Source: Marinimicrobium locisalis (GTDB taxonomy: Bacteria; Pseudomonadota; Gammaproteobacteria; Pseudomonadales; Cellvibrionaceae). From it: 64,000 bases of DNA. Location of the stretch: contig NZ_JBDLLG010000015.1 of NCBI RefSeq assembly GCF_039822625.1, positions 1 through 64,000 of the forward strand, in the 5' to 3' direction. This document shows positions 16,940 through 25,471 of this stretch, one piece after another. How positions within the stretch are numbered: position 1 is the first letter of the stretch; each line of letters begins with the position of its first letter. The position numbers and the translations under genes were made by a program. The notes beneath the pieces were generated by a model. It did no database searches and was not told where the DNA came from. It saw only the letters and a program-made list of their open reading frames with translations.

Positions 16940-17572
16940 ATGACCACGACTGCGACCATGGCGGCCCTGAGCGCCGCCGAAGCCGCGATCCAAAAAGCCT
17001 TGCAATATGACCCGGCGAGTCGCCAGGCCCTGGCAAGGCTTGAGGGTCAAGTGCTGGCTTTACAGTTCACTCAACCGGAGTGGACCCTGTACGTTCACCC
17101 CTGCGCCGAAGGCCTGCGGCTGACCCGCCACTGGGAGGGCGAGGTTCAAAGCCGCCTCACCGGCCGAGCGCAGGATTTTGTGGGCTTGGCCCGCGGCGCA
17201 CAGACCACCCTGGCCGGCTCCGGTATTCAACTTGAAGGCAGCACCCATCTGGTTCAGGAGTTGCAGCGTATTACCCGTGAGCTGGACATTGATTGGGAAG
17301 AAGCCCTGAGCGAGCGGCTCGGGGATGTGGCCGGCCACCAGGGCGCCGAATGGCTGCGTACCGGCGGGCAATGGCTGACGGCCCGGGAAGCCGAAGCCCG
17401 TCGCCTGCTGGGCGAATTCCTCACCCAAGAGGCGGCCATACTGGTCGGGCCGGAAGAACTGAATCACTTTCACCAAGCCGTGGATGAGCTGGCGCTGGAT
17501 GTGGACCGCGCCCAAGCGCGTCTCGAGCATTTGCGCACCCGGCTCACCGCCCACCGTCACCCTAAGGAATAA
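16940..17572 (+). CDS. ubiJ: Ubiquinone biosynthesis accessory factor UbiJ
   Basis: 210 residues. The N-terminal SCP2-like lipid-binding domain (about 10-115) should hold hydrophobic quinone intermediates for the soluble Ubi complex. The C-terminal half is helical and charged, as in UbiJ. It lies one base after the ubiE stop (TGATATG) and three bases before ubiB, the standard gammaproteobacterial order, which strongly supports the call despite low primary-sequence conservation in this family. Confidence 0.9.
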   Translation: MTTTATMAALSAAEAAIQKALQYDPASRQALARLEGQVLALQFTQPEWTLYVHPCAEGLRLTRHWEGEVQSRLTGRAQDFVGLARGAQTTLAGSGIQLEGSTHLVQELQRITRELDIDWEEALSERLGDVAGHQGAEWLRTGGQWLTAREAEARRLLGEFLTQEAAILVGPEELNHFHQAVDELALDVDRAQARLEHLRTRLTAHRHPKE

Positions 17573-17574
17573 CC

Positions 17575-19239
17575 GTGCTTGTCGTTCTGCGTCGTCTGAT
17601 TACCATCGGTTTTGTTATCTGGCGCTACCGCCTCGACTTGCTGATCCCCCGGGGCGAACTGCCCTTTTACGTGCGCCTGTTATTGCTGCCGTGCAAGCTC
17701 CGACCGGCCGGCAAGATGAGCCGCGGCGAGCGGTTGCGCCGGGCACTGGAAGACCTCGGCCCGATTTTTATCAAGTTCGGTCAGTTGCTATCGACCCGGC
17801 CGGATCTGGTGCCGGTGGATATGATGGACGACCTGAACCGGCTTCAGGACAAGGTACCCCCTTTCGATAAAGACCACTTTCGCCAACTGCTGGAGCGCGG
17901 GCTGGGGGAGAAAGTAGAAGATATTTTTGCCAGCTACGAACAGGAGCCACTGGCCTCGGCGTCGGTCGCTCAGGTTCACGGCGCCACGCTGCACGATGGC
18001 ACGCCGGTGGTGATCAAAATTGTTCGCCCGGGTATTGAGCGGGTCATCGAGCAGGACGTTCGCCTGTTAATGATGATAGCCCAGGGGGTGGAGCGTTACA
18101 GTATCGACGGCAAGCGCCTGCACCCGGTGGACGTGGTGCACGACTACCGCAACACGATTTTTGACGAACTCGACTTGCAGCGGGAAGCGGCCAACGCCTC
18201 CCAGTTGCGCCGCAATTTCATAGATTCGCCGCTGCTTTACGTGCCGGAAATCTACTGGGATTATACCCGCAATAATGTCCTGGTCATGGAGCGCATTCAC
18301 GGCATCCCCGTAACGCACATTGATGAGCTGAAGGCCCAGGGCACGGACATGAAAGCCCTGGCCGAACGCGGCGTGGAAATTTTCTTTAAGCAGGTGTTCG
18401 AGCACAACTTCTTTCACGCCGACATGCACCCGGGGAATATCTTCGTCGCCACGGAAAACCCCATATACCCGAAATACATCGCGGTGGACATGGCGATTGT
18501 CGGCTCCCTGACCCGGGAAGACCAGTACTACCTGGCCCGCAACCTGCTCGCCATGTTCCGGCGGGACTATCGCCAGGTGGCCGAGCTGCACGTGCAGAGT
18601 AGTTGGGTACCGGAAGGCACCCGCGTGGAAGAACTGGAAGCGGCGGTACGCACCGTGTGCGAGCCGATTTTTGAAAAGCCCCTGAAGGAAATCTCCTTCG
18701 GCCATCTGTTGATGAGCCTGTTTCGCACCGCCCGTCGGTTCGATATGGAAGTACAACCACAGCTGGTACTGCTACAGAAAACCCTGCTCAATATCGAGGG
18801 GCTGGGCCGCCAGCTTTACCCGGACCTGGACCTGTGGGTCACGGCCCATCCGTTTTTGGAACGCTGGCTCAAGAACCGTTTCAACCCCAAGTCGCTCTGG
18901 ACAGAGCTCCAGCGCTACGCCCCGGAGTGGCTGGAGAAGTTTCCTCAAGTCCCAGACCTGGCATTCGGAAGCCTGCAACAAATGCAGAACCTGGGCCAGG
19001 TAGCCATTCAGTTGAAAGCTCAAACCGAAGAAATGGAACGCCAACAGCAGCTTCAGCGCCACTCTCGACGCCGGAGTGTCATAGGCGCTCTGGCGCTGAT
19101 CGGTGCCGGCCTCACCGCCTGGCCGCACCTGGGCGGCTCGCTCGCGGAATGGGCACACCGACTCGACTGGGGCCAAATTCCCGCGGAAAGCTGGGCGCTG
19201 CTGTCTCTGGGATTGGCTATTCTGATACTGCGCCGATAA
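17575..19239 (+). CDS. ubiB: Ubiquinone biosynthesis regulatory ATPase/kinase-like UbiB
   Basis: 554 residues, atypical ABC1/ADCK kinase-like protein needed for ubiquinone synthesis. The KxGQ-type segment IFIKFGQLLSTRPDLVP, the SASVAQVHGA loop that replaces the kinase P-loop, HADMHPGN and two C-terminal membrane helices (about 500-550) are visible. The metal-binding motif usually written DFG or DCG reads VDMAIVGSL here, a Gly-to-Ala change. The start is GTG 17575, right after the ubiJ stop. The 3' end is partly repeated about 1.5 kb downstream (20594-20715), separated by an A+T-rich gene. Confidence 0.94.
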   Translation: MLVVLRRLITIGFVIWRYRLDLLIPRGELPFYVRLLLLPCKLRPAGKMSRGERLRRALEDLGPIFIKFGQLLSTRPDLVPVDMMDDLNRLQDKVPPFDKDHFRQLLERGLGEKVEDIFASYEQEPLASASVAQVHGATLHDGTPVVIKIVRPGIERVIEQDVRLLMMIAQGVERYSIDGKRLHPVDVVHDYRNTIFDELDLQREAANASQLRRNFIDSPLLYVPEIYWDYTRNNVLVMERIHGIPVTHIDELKAQGTDMKALAERGVEIFFKQVFEHNFFHADMHPGNIFVATENPIYPKYIAVDMAIVGSLTREDQYYLARNLLAMFRRDYRQVAELHVQSSWVPEGTRVEELEAAVRTVCEPIFEKPLKEISFGHLLMSLFRTARRFDMEVQPQLVLLQKTLLNIEGLGRQLYPDLDLWVTAHPFLERWLKNRFNPKSLWTELQRYAPEWLEKFPQVPDLAFGSLQQMQNLGQVAIQLKAQTEEMERQQQLQRHSRRRSVIGALALIGAGLTAWPHLGGSLAEWAHRLDWGQIPAESWALLSLGLAILILRR

Positions 19240-19431
19240 GTAAGAGGCCAAACTCGCTCCGGGTCCACCGCCGCTTCTATCCGAAACCAAGGGTGCTTAC
19301 TGCTGCCAAGAGGTACTTTTATAAATCATTTACGTTCTTTTCCTTCGATTTCTTTATGGTCACCCTTCATAGGCCCTTTTCCGTTTAGAAAAAAGCTGCG
19401 AAGTTCTTTGCATACGAGGTGGCCAACACTG

Positions 19432-20397
19432 TTATTCACAGGATTGGCCGTATAGGTCCCTGCCGTATTTTTCTGATTCAGCAACCTCGTTTTTTGTCAT
19501 TTCTGAAGCTATGGATTTCAGTTGATTTCGATCAGACGCCAGTATCCCTTCCGCGCCCTCACTCTTATTGGCGTAAATCATTCCACGAACGAGCAAATTT
19601 GAGTAAGTTCTTATATTTTTTGGAATGTCGCTGTCATCTTGCCAGAGGTGTCCCTCTCCTAATCCGTGGGCGTAGGCATGAAATGCTCGCGGCTCACAGC
19701 TCGCTCTTGCCTCATCTAGATTTTTTGTCATCTTGTGCCGATACGCTTCTTTTTCTTTCTTCGTCCAGCTTGAAAAATCGTTAGGCTCGTAAAGAGTGGC
19801 TAGGACAGTTTTGGCTTTGGGGTCGCCTTTTGCAGCTGACGCTTCCAGGTAATCGTACGCCTCCTGTAGATCTTTATCTTCAAGGCTTTTACACTCATTA
19901 TAACGACTGACAGCACGATTAATATTGTATAAGGTAGCACCATTACCGCGACCTTCCATTAATGACGTCTTTTCATGCAGCGCTTTTAACTCCTGGAGTT
20001 GTTGCTTGTTTTTCGCCGCGAGGCTACAGTAATCCAGGATTCTAAAAAGCCCTCTTTCTGGTTTACCAGAAGGATCGTCTTTAATGGTTTCCAGGATTCT
20101 ATCCACTTCACCAGAAAAGTTTTTTTGGGGAACTTTATAGTCGCTAAAAATCTTCTTCCAGTGGGGGAGGGAAGGGGTTTCTTTAGGAGTTTGATTTTGT
20201 TCAGGTGTCGATTTTTGCTCGCTCGAGCCTGCTTGCTCATCAGAAGTCTTAGAAAACCGACGCTTTTGGGTATCGTTATATGCAGGCCGAGTCGGCTTGG
20301 ATTCTTCCCTCGCTCGCTCTTGATTGCCATCGACATGGTAGTAGACTGCACCCGCAGTCAAAGCTGCGGCCGCGATTGCTATTATTGTTCTCCTCAT
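19432..20397 (-). CDS. Exported hypothetical protein with a SEL1-like segment
   Basis: 321 residues beginning MRRTIIAIAAAALTAGAVYY, an N-terminal signal or anchor helix. A lysine-, serine- and glutamine-rich linker (about 25-80) and a helical body follow. One segment (AYDYLEASAAKGDPKAKTVL) resembles a single SEL1/TPR-like repeat. I do not recognise a family. Base composition is clearly lower in G+C than the flanking ubiB and S9 peptidase genes. It lies, in opposite orientation, between the intact ubiB end and a degenerate second ubiB 3' end, so it was probably acquired by insertion at ubiB. Confidence 0.6.
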   Translation of the reverse strand: MRRTIIAIAAAALTAGAVYYHVDGNQERAREESKPTRPAYNDTQKRRFSKTSDEQAGSSEQKSTPEQNQTPKETPSLPHWKKIFSDYKVPQKNFSGEVDRILETIKDDPSGKPERGLFRILDYCSLAAKNKQQLQELKALHEKTSLMEGRGNGATLYNINRAVSRYNECKSLEDKDLQEAYDYLEASAAKGDPKAKTVLATLYEPNDFSSWTKKEKEAYRHKMTKNLDEARASCEPRAFHAYAHGLGEGHLWQDDSDIPKNIRTYSNLLVRGMIYANKSEGAEGILASDRNQLKSIASEMTKNEVAESEKYGRDLYGQSCE

Positions 20398-20593
20398 CGG
20401 AGCAACTTCCTTCTTTGAAAGTTTTATGCCATTGACTTATTTTTTGTACGTTACCTTTTCAGGGGAGGGAGTGTCTAGCAAGCTGCTTTAAGAAGGACAC
20501 TCTAGGGCATCTCTATTTTTCCCTGCCATACCGAATAACTGGCATCCACGGCTTGAAAGTTACTTTGCGTACCCCTCATGACTATTTTTGTGC

Positions 20594-20715
20594 CAACCCC
20601 CTCTGCACGAAGCTCCAGCGCTACGCCCCGGAGTGGCTGGAGAAGTATCCTCATTCCCGCGGAGAGCTGGGCGCTGCTGTCTCTGGGGCTAGCGGTTCTG
20701 ATTTTGCGCCGGTGA
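20594..20715 (+). pseudogene. Remnant second copy of the ubiB 3' end
   Basis: Positions 20611-20646 repeat ubiB 18905-18940 exactly (36 bases, encoding LQRYAPEWLEK). After one mismatch and a few more matching bases the sequence jumps to a near-copy of ubiB 19177-19239, encoding IPAESWALLSLGL and ending LILRR plus a TGA. About 230 internal bases are missing. It has no start or upstream ubiB body, so it is a scar, not a gene. The synonymous differences from the intact copy suggest a divergent ubiB allele, not a recent duplication. Confidence 0.85.
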
Positions 20716-20910
20716 GGGAATGGCATGCATTGCGTCCGACACTTCCCACAGGAGCAGGGCCCGCGGTTTGTAAAGATTGACAAGTTAAAACCTTAAAGTT
20801 AGCCTAACCATAAGTGCTGGATCCAAATAAGGGACAAGAAGTCGGTACTTTCTAATGCCATCTGACTAATACCAACTGAATACTAATATCAACAGACAAG
20901 GAGCGATTCT

Positions 20911-22899
20911 GTGCGCCCATTTTATTACACCCTTCTGTTTTTCTGTTTCTTCTCCCTAAGCACCCACGCCGAGCGCCTGCCCCTGGAAGCCTTTGGCAGC
21001 CTTCCCGATGTGCAACACATGAAGCTCTCTCCCGACGGGCGCCACTTGGCGTCTACCGTGCGGGTGGAAACGGAAGAAATGAGCGGGCGAAGCGTTAACA
21101 TTGTGGACCTGGAGACGGGCGAAAGAACCTTCCCCCTTAGCGCAAAAAACGAAAAGTACGCCATTACCTGGCTGCACTGGGCGAGCAACGAGCACCTATT
21201 GGTGGGCGCCATGTACCCCGAGGTGCGCTACCGCCCCCAGGCGGGCTTCAGGTCCAGCAGCCGGGAAACCACGTTGATGACCATCAACGTCAAAACCGGC
21301 AAGGTGCAGCCGGCATTGTCGGGGCGTTTCCTGAGTCAGTTCGATGTCCCGCCCTTTCGCAAAGATCACGTGATCGACATGCTCCACAATGACGAAGACC
21401 ACATCCTCATGCAAATGACCGGTCATGTTTCCGGCATCAGGGGCACCCGTCGTTCAATCGACCCACTGATCTACAAAGTCAACCTCGACGACCGCAAAGT
21501 CACCCGGTTTCATCCCCCAGAGAACAATGTCTACAGCTGGATGACCGACCAGCAACAGCGCGTGCGTCTGTCGCAAACCTATGATGAAACCCAAGTCGGT
21601 GTGCGCGTGCGCGATACCGAAGAGGATGATTGGCGCACCTTGTGGGAGTACCAGGTATTCTCCGAGGAAACCGTTTCCCCGCTCGGTTTCGGCCAAGACC
21701 CGAACATTCTATACATTTCCGCTTACCATGAGGGGTTGCGTGCCGTTTTCAAAGTGGACCTCGACGAAGAGCCCTTAACCCGTGAACTGGTCTACGCGGA
21801 CCCTGAAAGCGATGTAAACGGCAGACTGCTTTACTCCCCAAAAACCGGTGAGGTTATCGGCATTTCTCACACCCATGGCCAAGGCTTCACTTTCTGGAAA
21901 GACGAGTACACTCAATTTCAAGCTGCCATCAACAAGGTGCTGCCCGATACCAAGAACTACATTATCAACTTTAGTGATGACGAGCAGAAGTACCTGGTGC
22001 TGGCCTCCAGCGATACGGATTCGGGCACCTACTTCCTGGGCGACCGGGAGGCCGGCTCACTGGATGCGATCGCTTACCGCTACCAGCAGCTTCCCCCCGA
22101 GAAAATGCAGCCCCAAAAGCCCTACCATTACAAAGCGCGCGACGGGCTGGAAATTGAAGCGTTTCTGACACTACCCGAGGGCTATACCGACAAGCCCGTT
22201 CCCACGGTGGTGTTCCCCCACGGCGGGCCTATCTCTCAGACCACCCACGGATTCAATTACTGGACACAGTTAATGGCCAACCGCGGCTACGCCGTCTTGC
22301 AAATGAACTTTCGCGGCTCTTCCGGCAAAGGCGCCGCTTTTATGCAGGCCGGTTTAAAAAACTGGGGTAAGGAAATGCAGGATGACGTGCAGGACGGGGC
22401 GTTGAAAATGATTAAGGACGGCATCGCCGACCCGGAAAAAATCTGTATCGTCGGCGGCAGTTACGGCGGTTATGCCGCCCTGATGGGTGTGGCCAAAACA
22501 CCGGACTTTTACCGCTGCGCCTTTAGCTTCGCGGGCGTGAGCGACGTTTTGGCTTTAACGCAGCGGTACAGCAACCGTTACTCTAAAACCGATGTCGTGG
22601 ACTTGCAGATCGGCGACGACCGCAAGCAGCTCAAAGCCGTATCGCCGGTGAATCTGGCTTCAGACATTAAAGTGCCCGTGATGCTGGTGCACGGCACGCA
22701 GGACGAACAAGTGCGGGTAAGCCACAGCCAGGACATGGCCAAAGCCCTTGAGGACGCGGACGGCTCGTTTGAGTATATTGAACTGGAAGGAGCCAACCAC
22801 TACTTGACCCAAAACGAGGACCGGCTGGCGACGCTCCGCGCGCTGGAGCGGTTTTTGAAACAACACCTGGGAGAGAGCCCGGCGCTGGCTAAGCAATAA
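20911..22899 (+). CDS. Exported S9-family prolyl oligopeptidase-like peptidase
   Basis: 662 residues. The signal peptide covers about the first 20 residues (FYYTLLFFCFFSLSTHA). A beta-propeller (about 25-390) follows, then an alpha/beta-hydrolase domain with the nucleophile in GGSYGGYAALMG, the acid in HGTQDEQV and the histidine in LEGANHYLT. Such enzymes cleave dipeptides or tripeptides from peptides, often after proline or alanine. GTG 20911 is preceded by AAGGAG. It stands alone between the ubiB remnant and a small exported protein; substrate specificity cannot be read from the sequence. Confidence 0.88.
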   Translation: MRPFYYTLLFFCFFSLSTHAERLPLEAFGSLPDVQHMKLSPDGRHLASTVRVETEEMSGRSVNIVDLETGERTFPLSAKNEKYAITWLHWASNEHLLVGAMYPEVRYRPQAGFRSSSRETTLMTINVKTGKVQPALSGRFLSQFDVPPFRKDHVIDMLHNDEDHILMQMTGHVSGIRGTRRSIDPLIYKVNLDDRKVTRFHPPENNVYSWMTDQQQRVRLSQTYDETQVGVRVRDTEEDDWRTLWEYQVFSEETVSPLGFGQDPNILYISAYHEGLRAVFKVDLDEEPLTRELVYADPESDVNGRLLYSPKTGEVIGISHTHGQGFTFWKDEYTQFQAAINKVLPDTKNYIINFSDDEQKYLVLASSDTDSGTYFLGDREAGSLDAIAYRYQQLPPEKMQPQKPYHYKARDGLEIEAFLTLPEGYTDKPVPTVVFPHGGPISQTTHGFNYWTQLMANRGYAVLQMNFRGSSGKGAAFMQAGLKNWGKEMQDDVQDGALKMIKDGIADPEKICIVGGSYGGYAALMGVAKTPDFYRCAFSFAGVSDVLALTQRYSNRYSKTDVVDLQIGDDRKQLKAVSPVNLASDIKVPVMLVHGTQDEQVRVSHSQDMAKALEDADGSFEYIELEGANHYLTQNEDRLATLRALERFLKQHLGESPALAKQ

Positions 22900-22969
22900 C
22901 CACGCTGCCCTGAGCGGGGGGCGCTCGCCGCCACCCCGCCAGAGCCGAGCTTAGTGACAAATAGGAGGG

Positions 22970-23425
22970 CTAGCGACAGCGACGCACTTCGGTACGCTCG
23001 TGTACTTCGAGCTCTTTATCCACGGCGGGAAGCGCCACCACCTCGTAGGGAGAGGTAATCGCCAGAGTGACCGGGCAGGTCGGCCCGGGGGAAGTCAGGA
23101 GCACTTTCACATGAAGCGCCTCGTCAGACTCCCAGGCTTTGGTCACTTCGATCGAGTAACCCCCGGAGTTGCGCTGCCCCATAAAAGCACCGAGCACCAT
23201 CTGCTCCGAGAGGTCCACATCAAAGCTGGTGCCCACCAGTTTTTCCAGCTCCTCCACTTCGGCCTCGGTACGGGCCGGAACATACCGCTTCTCCGTCACA
23301 TACTGGTTGTAGAAGCCAGAGGTTAAGGTCTCCACGGACAGCTTGCCGCAGCTGCCGCCAGCCCAAGCACTGCTAAAAGAAAGACTCAGCAACAGACTAC
23401 ACCCAATCACCGATAATCGAGTCAT
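22970..23425 (-). CDS. Exported PrcB-C-domain-like protein
   Basis: 151 residues with a clear signal peptide ending at SSAWA-GG. The mature part has MGQRNSGGYSIEVTKA and SPGPTCPVTLAITSPYEVV. This is the pattern of the PrcB C-terminal domain (DUF4810/PrcB_C-like) found in protease complex subunits and many periplasmic proteins of unknown role. Three cysteines in the mature chain could form disulfides. No neighbouring gene indicates a partner; the adjacent S9 peptidase is convergent. Confidence 0.65.
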   Translation of the reverse strand: MTRLSVIGCSLLLSLSFSSAWAGGSCGKLSVETLTSGFYNQYVTEKRYVPARTEAEVEELEKLVGTSFDVDLSEQMVLGAFMGQRNSGGYSIEVTKAWESDEALHVKVLLTSPGPTCPVTLAITSPYEVVALPAVDKELEVHERTEVRRCR

Positions 23426-23617
23426 AACAACCTCCGTTTACGTAGGGAATCAATGGTTTGGCGCCCAGCTCTACTCACAGGTTGTTAGGCGGGCCATCAG
23501 AGTGTAGAAGAGATTATTGCGCTCGCAAGGGAGTTTAAAATGACAGGCGTCACACTCTAAACAGATGGTGGCGCCGCGTTTCACGAAACGGTGGGGTTAC
23601 CGACTATTCGCTCCACT

Positions 23618-24055
23618 TTAGGCGCTTAACATAAAGGTCACGGGGCCGTCATTTTGCAGATTGACCTGCATATCGGCGGCGAAAATTCCGGTAGCCACGG
23701 GGTCATGTTTTTCCCGAGCGTGCGCCACGAAGCGGTTGTAGAGCTCCTCCGCCAACGCGGGTGACCCGGCACTGGAAAAACTCGGTCGCAGGCCTTTGCG
23801 GGTATCCGCCGCCAAGGTGAACTGGGAAACAATGAGCAAGCCACCCCCGGTCTGCTGTAGGTTGAGGTTCATTTTCCCCGCCTCATCAGCAAAGACCCGA
23901 TACCCCAGAAGCTTTTTCAGCAAGGCATCGGCCTTGGCTGGAGTGTCGTCCTTCTCCACCCCGAGCAACACCAGCAGGCCGGAACCAATGGCCCCCACCT
24001 CCCGTTCATCCACCACGACGCTAGCTTGGGTAACGCGCTGAATCAATCCCAACAT
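23618..24055 (-). CDS. dtd: D-aminoacyl-tRNA deacylase
   Basis: 145 residues, full length for DTD. It hydrolyses D-amino acids (and glycine from tRNA-Ala) off tRNA. Both active-site signatures are present: SQFTLAADTRKGLRPSFS and the C-terminal NDGPVTFML, which supplies the cross-subunit Gly-Pro gate of the homodimer. ATG 24055 lies nine bases after the stop of the proline iminopeptidase gene, so the two are probably co-transcribed, an arrangement common in gammaproteobacteria. Confidence 0.95.
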   Translation of the reverse strand: MLGLIQRVTQASVVVDEREVGAIGSGLLVLLGVEKDDTPAKADALLKKLLGYRVFADEAGKMNLNLQQTGGGLLIVSQFTLAADTRKGLRPSFSSAGSPALAEELYNRFVAHAREKHDPVATGIFAADMQVNLQNDGPVTFMLSA

Positions 24056-24064
24056 GCCGCGCGC

Positions 24065-25036
24065 CTAGGCCAGGTTGTCTTCTTCGTGCAGAATCTCGCG
24101 GGCCAGCGCGTCGGTGGCTCGGATCAGCGCATCCACCGTGCCGGGCTCCGAGGCGGAGTGCCCGGCCTCCCGAACAATCTGCAGCTCCGCCTCGGGCCAC
24201 GCTTTTTGCAGGGCGAAGGCATTATCCAGCGGGCAGACCATATCGTAGCGCCCGTGCACAATAGTGCCCGGAATTCCCGACAAGCGGTGGGCGTCGCGTA
24301 CGATCTGGTCCGGTTCCAGAAACGCTTGGTTAATAAAATAGTGCGCCTCGATGCAGGCCAACGACAGCGCCCGATGGGGTTTGGAGAAGGATTCCACCAC
24401 CTCGTGACTGGGGCGCAGAGTGGCGCACCGGCCCTCCCACATGGACCAGGCTTTGGCGGCGGACATTTTCAGCAGGTCATTATCCCCGGTCAAAATCTCG
24501 TGGTAGGCACTGAGCAAATCATCCCGCCGGGAAGAGTCGATGGGGTGCAGGAAATCTTGCCAGTAATCGGGGAACACATGGGCCGCGCCGCCCTGGTAAA
24601 ACCATTCCAAATCCTGCGGACGAACCAGAAAAATCCCCCGCAAAATCATCCCCAACACCCGCTCCGGGTGGGTCTCGGCATAGACCAAACTTAGGGTCGA
24701 GCCCCAGGAGCCCCCGAACAGGGCCCACTTTTCCACCCCCAGGTACTGGCGAATCACTTCCATATCCTCCACCAGAGCCTGGGTGTGGTTTTGCTCCAAA
24801 CTGGCGTGAGGGGTCGAGCGGCCACAACCACGCTGGTCAAACAAAATGATGCGGTAAGAGTCGGGATCAAAATACCGCCGGTCATACTTGCCGCACCCAG
24901 CTCCGGGGCCGCCATGGACGAACAAAATGGGAATACCGTCGGGGCTGCCCGATTCATCCACGTAGAGCTCATGGCCGCCCCCAACGGGCACTTGGTGGCG
25001 CTGAAACGGTTTAATTTCCGGATAGTAAATGTGCAT
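24065..25036 (-). CDS. pip: Proline iminopeptidase
   Basis: 323 residues, S33 family alpha/beta hydrolase releasing N-terminal proline from peptides. It has the oxyanion-side HGGPGAGC, DQRGCGRSTPH, the nucleophile elbow GGSWGSTLSL, and C-terminal Asp and His in HGRYDMVCP and REAGHSASEPG. The start at ATG 25036 (MHIYYPEIKPF) is typical of the family. Cytoplasmic, no signal peptide. It precedes dtd in a two-gene operon. Confidence 0.95.
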   Translation of the reverse strand: MHIYYPEIKPFQRHQVPVGGGHELYVDESGSPDGIPILFVHGGPGAGCGKYDRRYFDPDSYRIILFDQRGCGRSTPHASLEQNHTQALVEDMEVIRQYLGVEKWALFGGSWGSTLSLVYAETHPERVLGMILRGIFLVRPQDLEWFYQGGAAHVFPDYWQDFLHPIDSSRRDDLLSAYHEILTGDNDLLKMSAAKAWSMWEGRCATLRPSHEVVESFSKPHRALSLACIEAHYFINQAFLEPDQIVRDAHRLSGIPGTIVHGRYDMVCPLDNAFALQKAWPEAELQIVREAGHSASEPGTVDALIRATDALAREILHEEDNLA

Positions 25037-25290
25037 AATCGCCTTTTGCTGCTGTGGCACCGCCGTACATCGTGCAGTTAATGGTCAGCGGACAATAAAC
25101 GGTCGCGAACCGGCCCCGAATTCTCGCCCGCCGAATCTTCGTTATAACCTAGTGTAGTGGAGTTACCGCCGCAACGCATCCAATCGCATATGGCGACTTC
25201 CCGGGAGCGTGAACCATGCCCCTAATAACCTTCAAATAACCTAATTTTTAGAGGCTGGGCTCCACGTTTGCTATGCTTTCTAACACACCA

Positions 25291-25391
25291 TAAGCAGGGT
25301 CAAAACCCTCTTACCGCCACGGGGGTGAGGCGCGTCTGCGTCCCCGCTCGGCAGACCCAAGGCGGCTAATCCCTCTTTTCCACTGGGGGCA
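25291..25391 (+). promoter_or_regulatory. Possible structured leader of the xylanase gene
   Basis: The roughly 435-base gap ahead of the xylanase contains nested complementary segments: AGGGT/ACCCT around a four-base loop at 25296-25309, GTCTGC/GCAGAC at 25334-25356, and CCGCC/GGCGG (25314-25318 with 25361-25365) enclosing the latter. A plausible -10 (TATGCT, about 25272) lies upstream. This could be a structured mRNA leader. It does not match a riboswitch class I can name. Confidence 0.3.
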
Positions 25392-25471
25392 AGCATGCTT
25401 TAATGGTCCTCACGAATATAAGACAAGCCCGGCACCCTTCGGGCTCCAACTATCAGAAAAAGGCCGTTGTT

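Noticed and set aside
20553..20780. A short plus-strand gene over the ubiB remnant
   Set aside because: The frame is not the ubiB frame and matches only a shifted reading of the ubiB 3' end; it is a scar.
25290..25395. c-di-GMP, TPP, ZTP or cobalamin riboswitch ahead of the xylanase
   Set aside because: None of the conserved core motifs of these classes is present in the right order; kept only as an unclassified leader.
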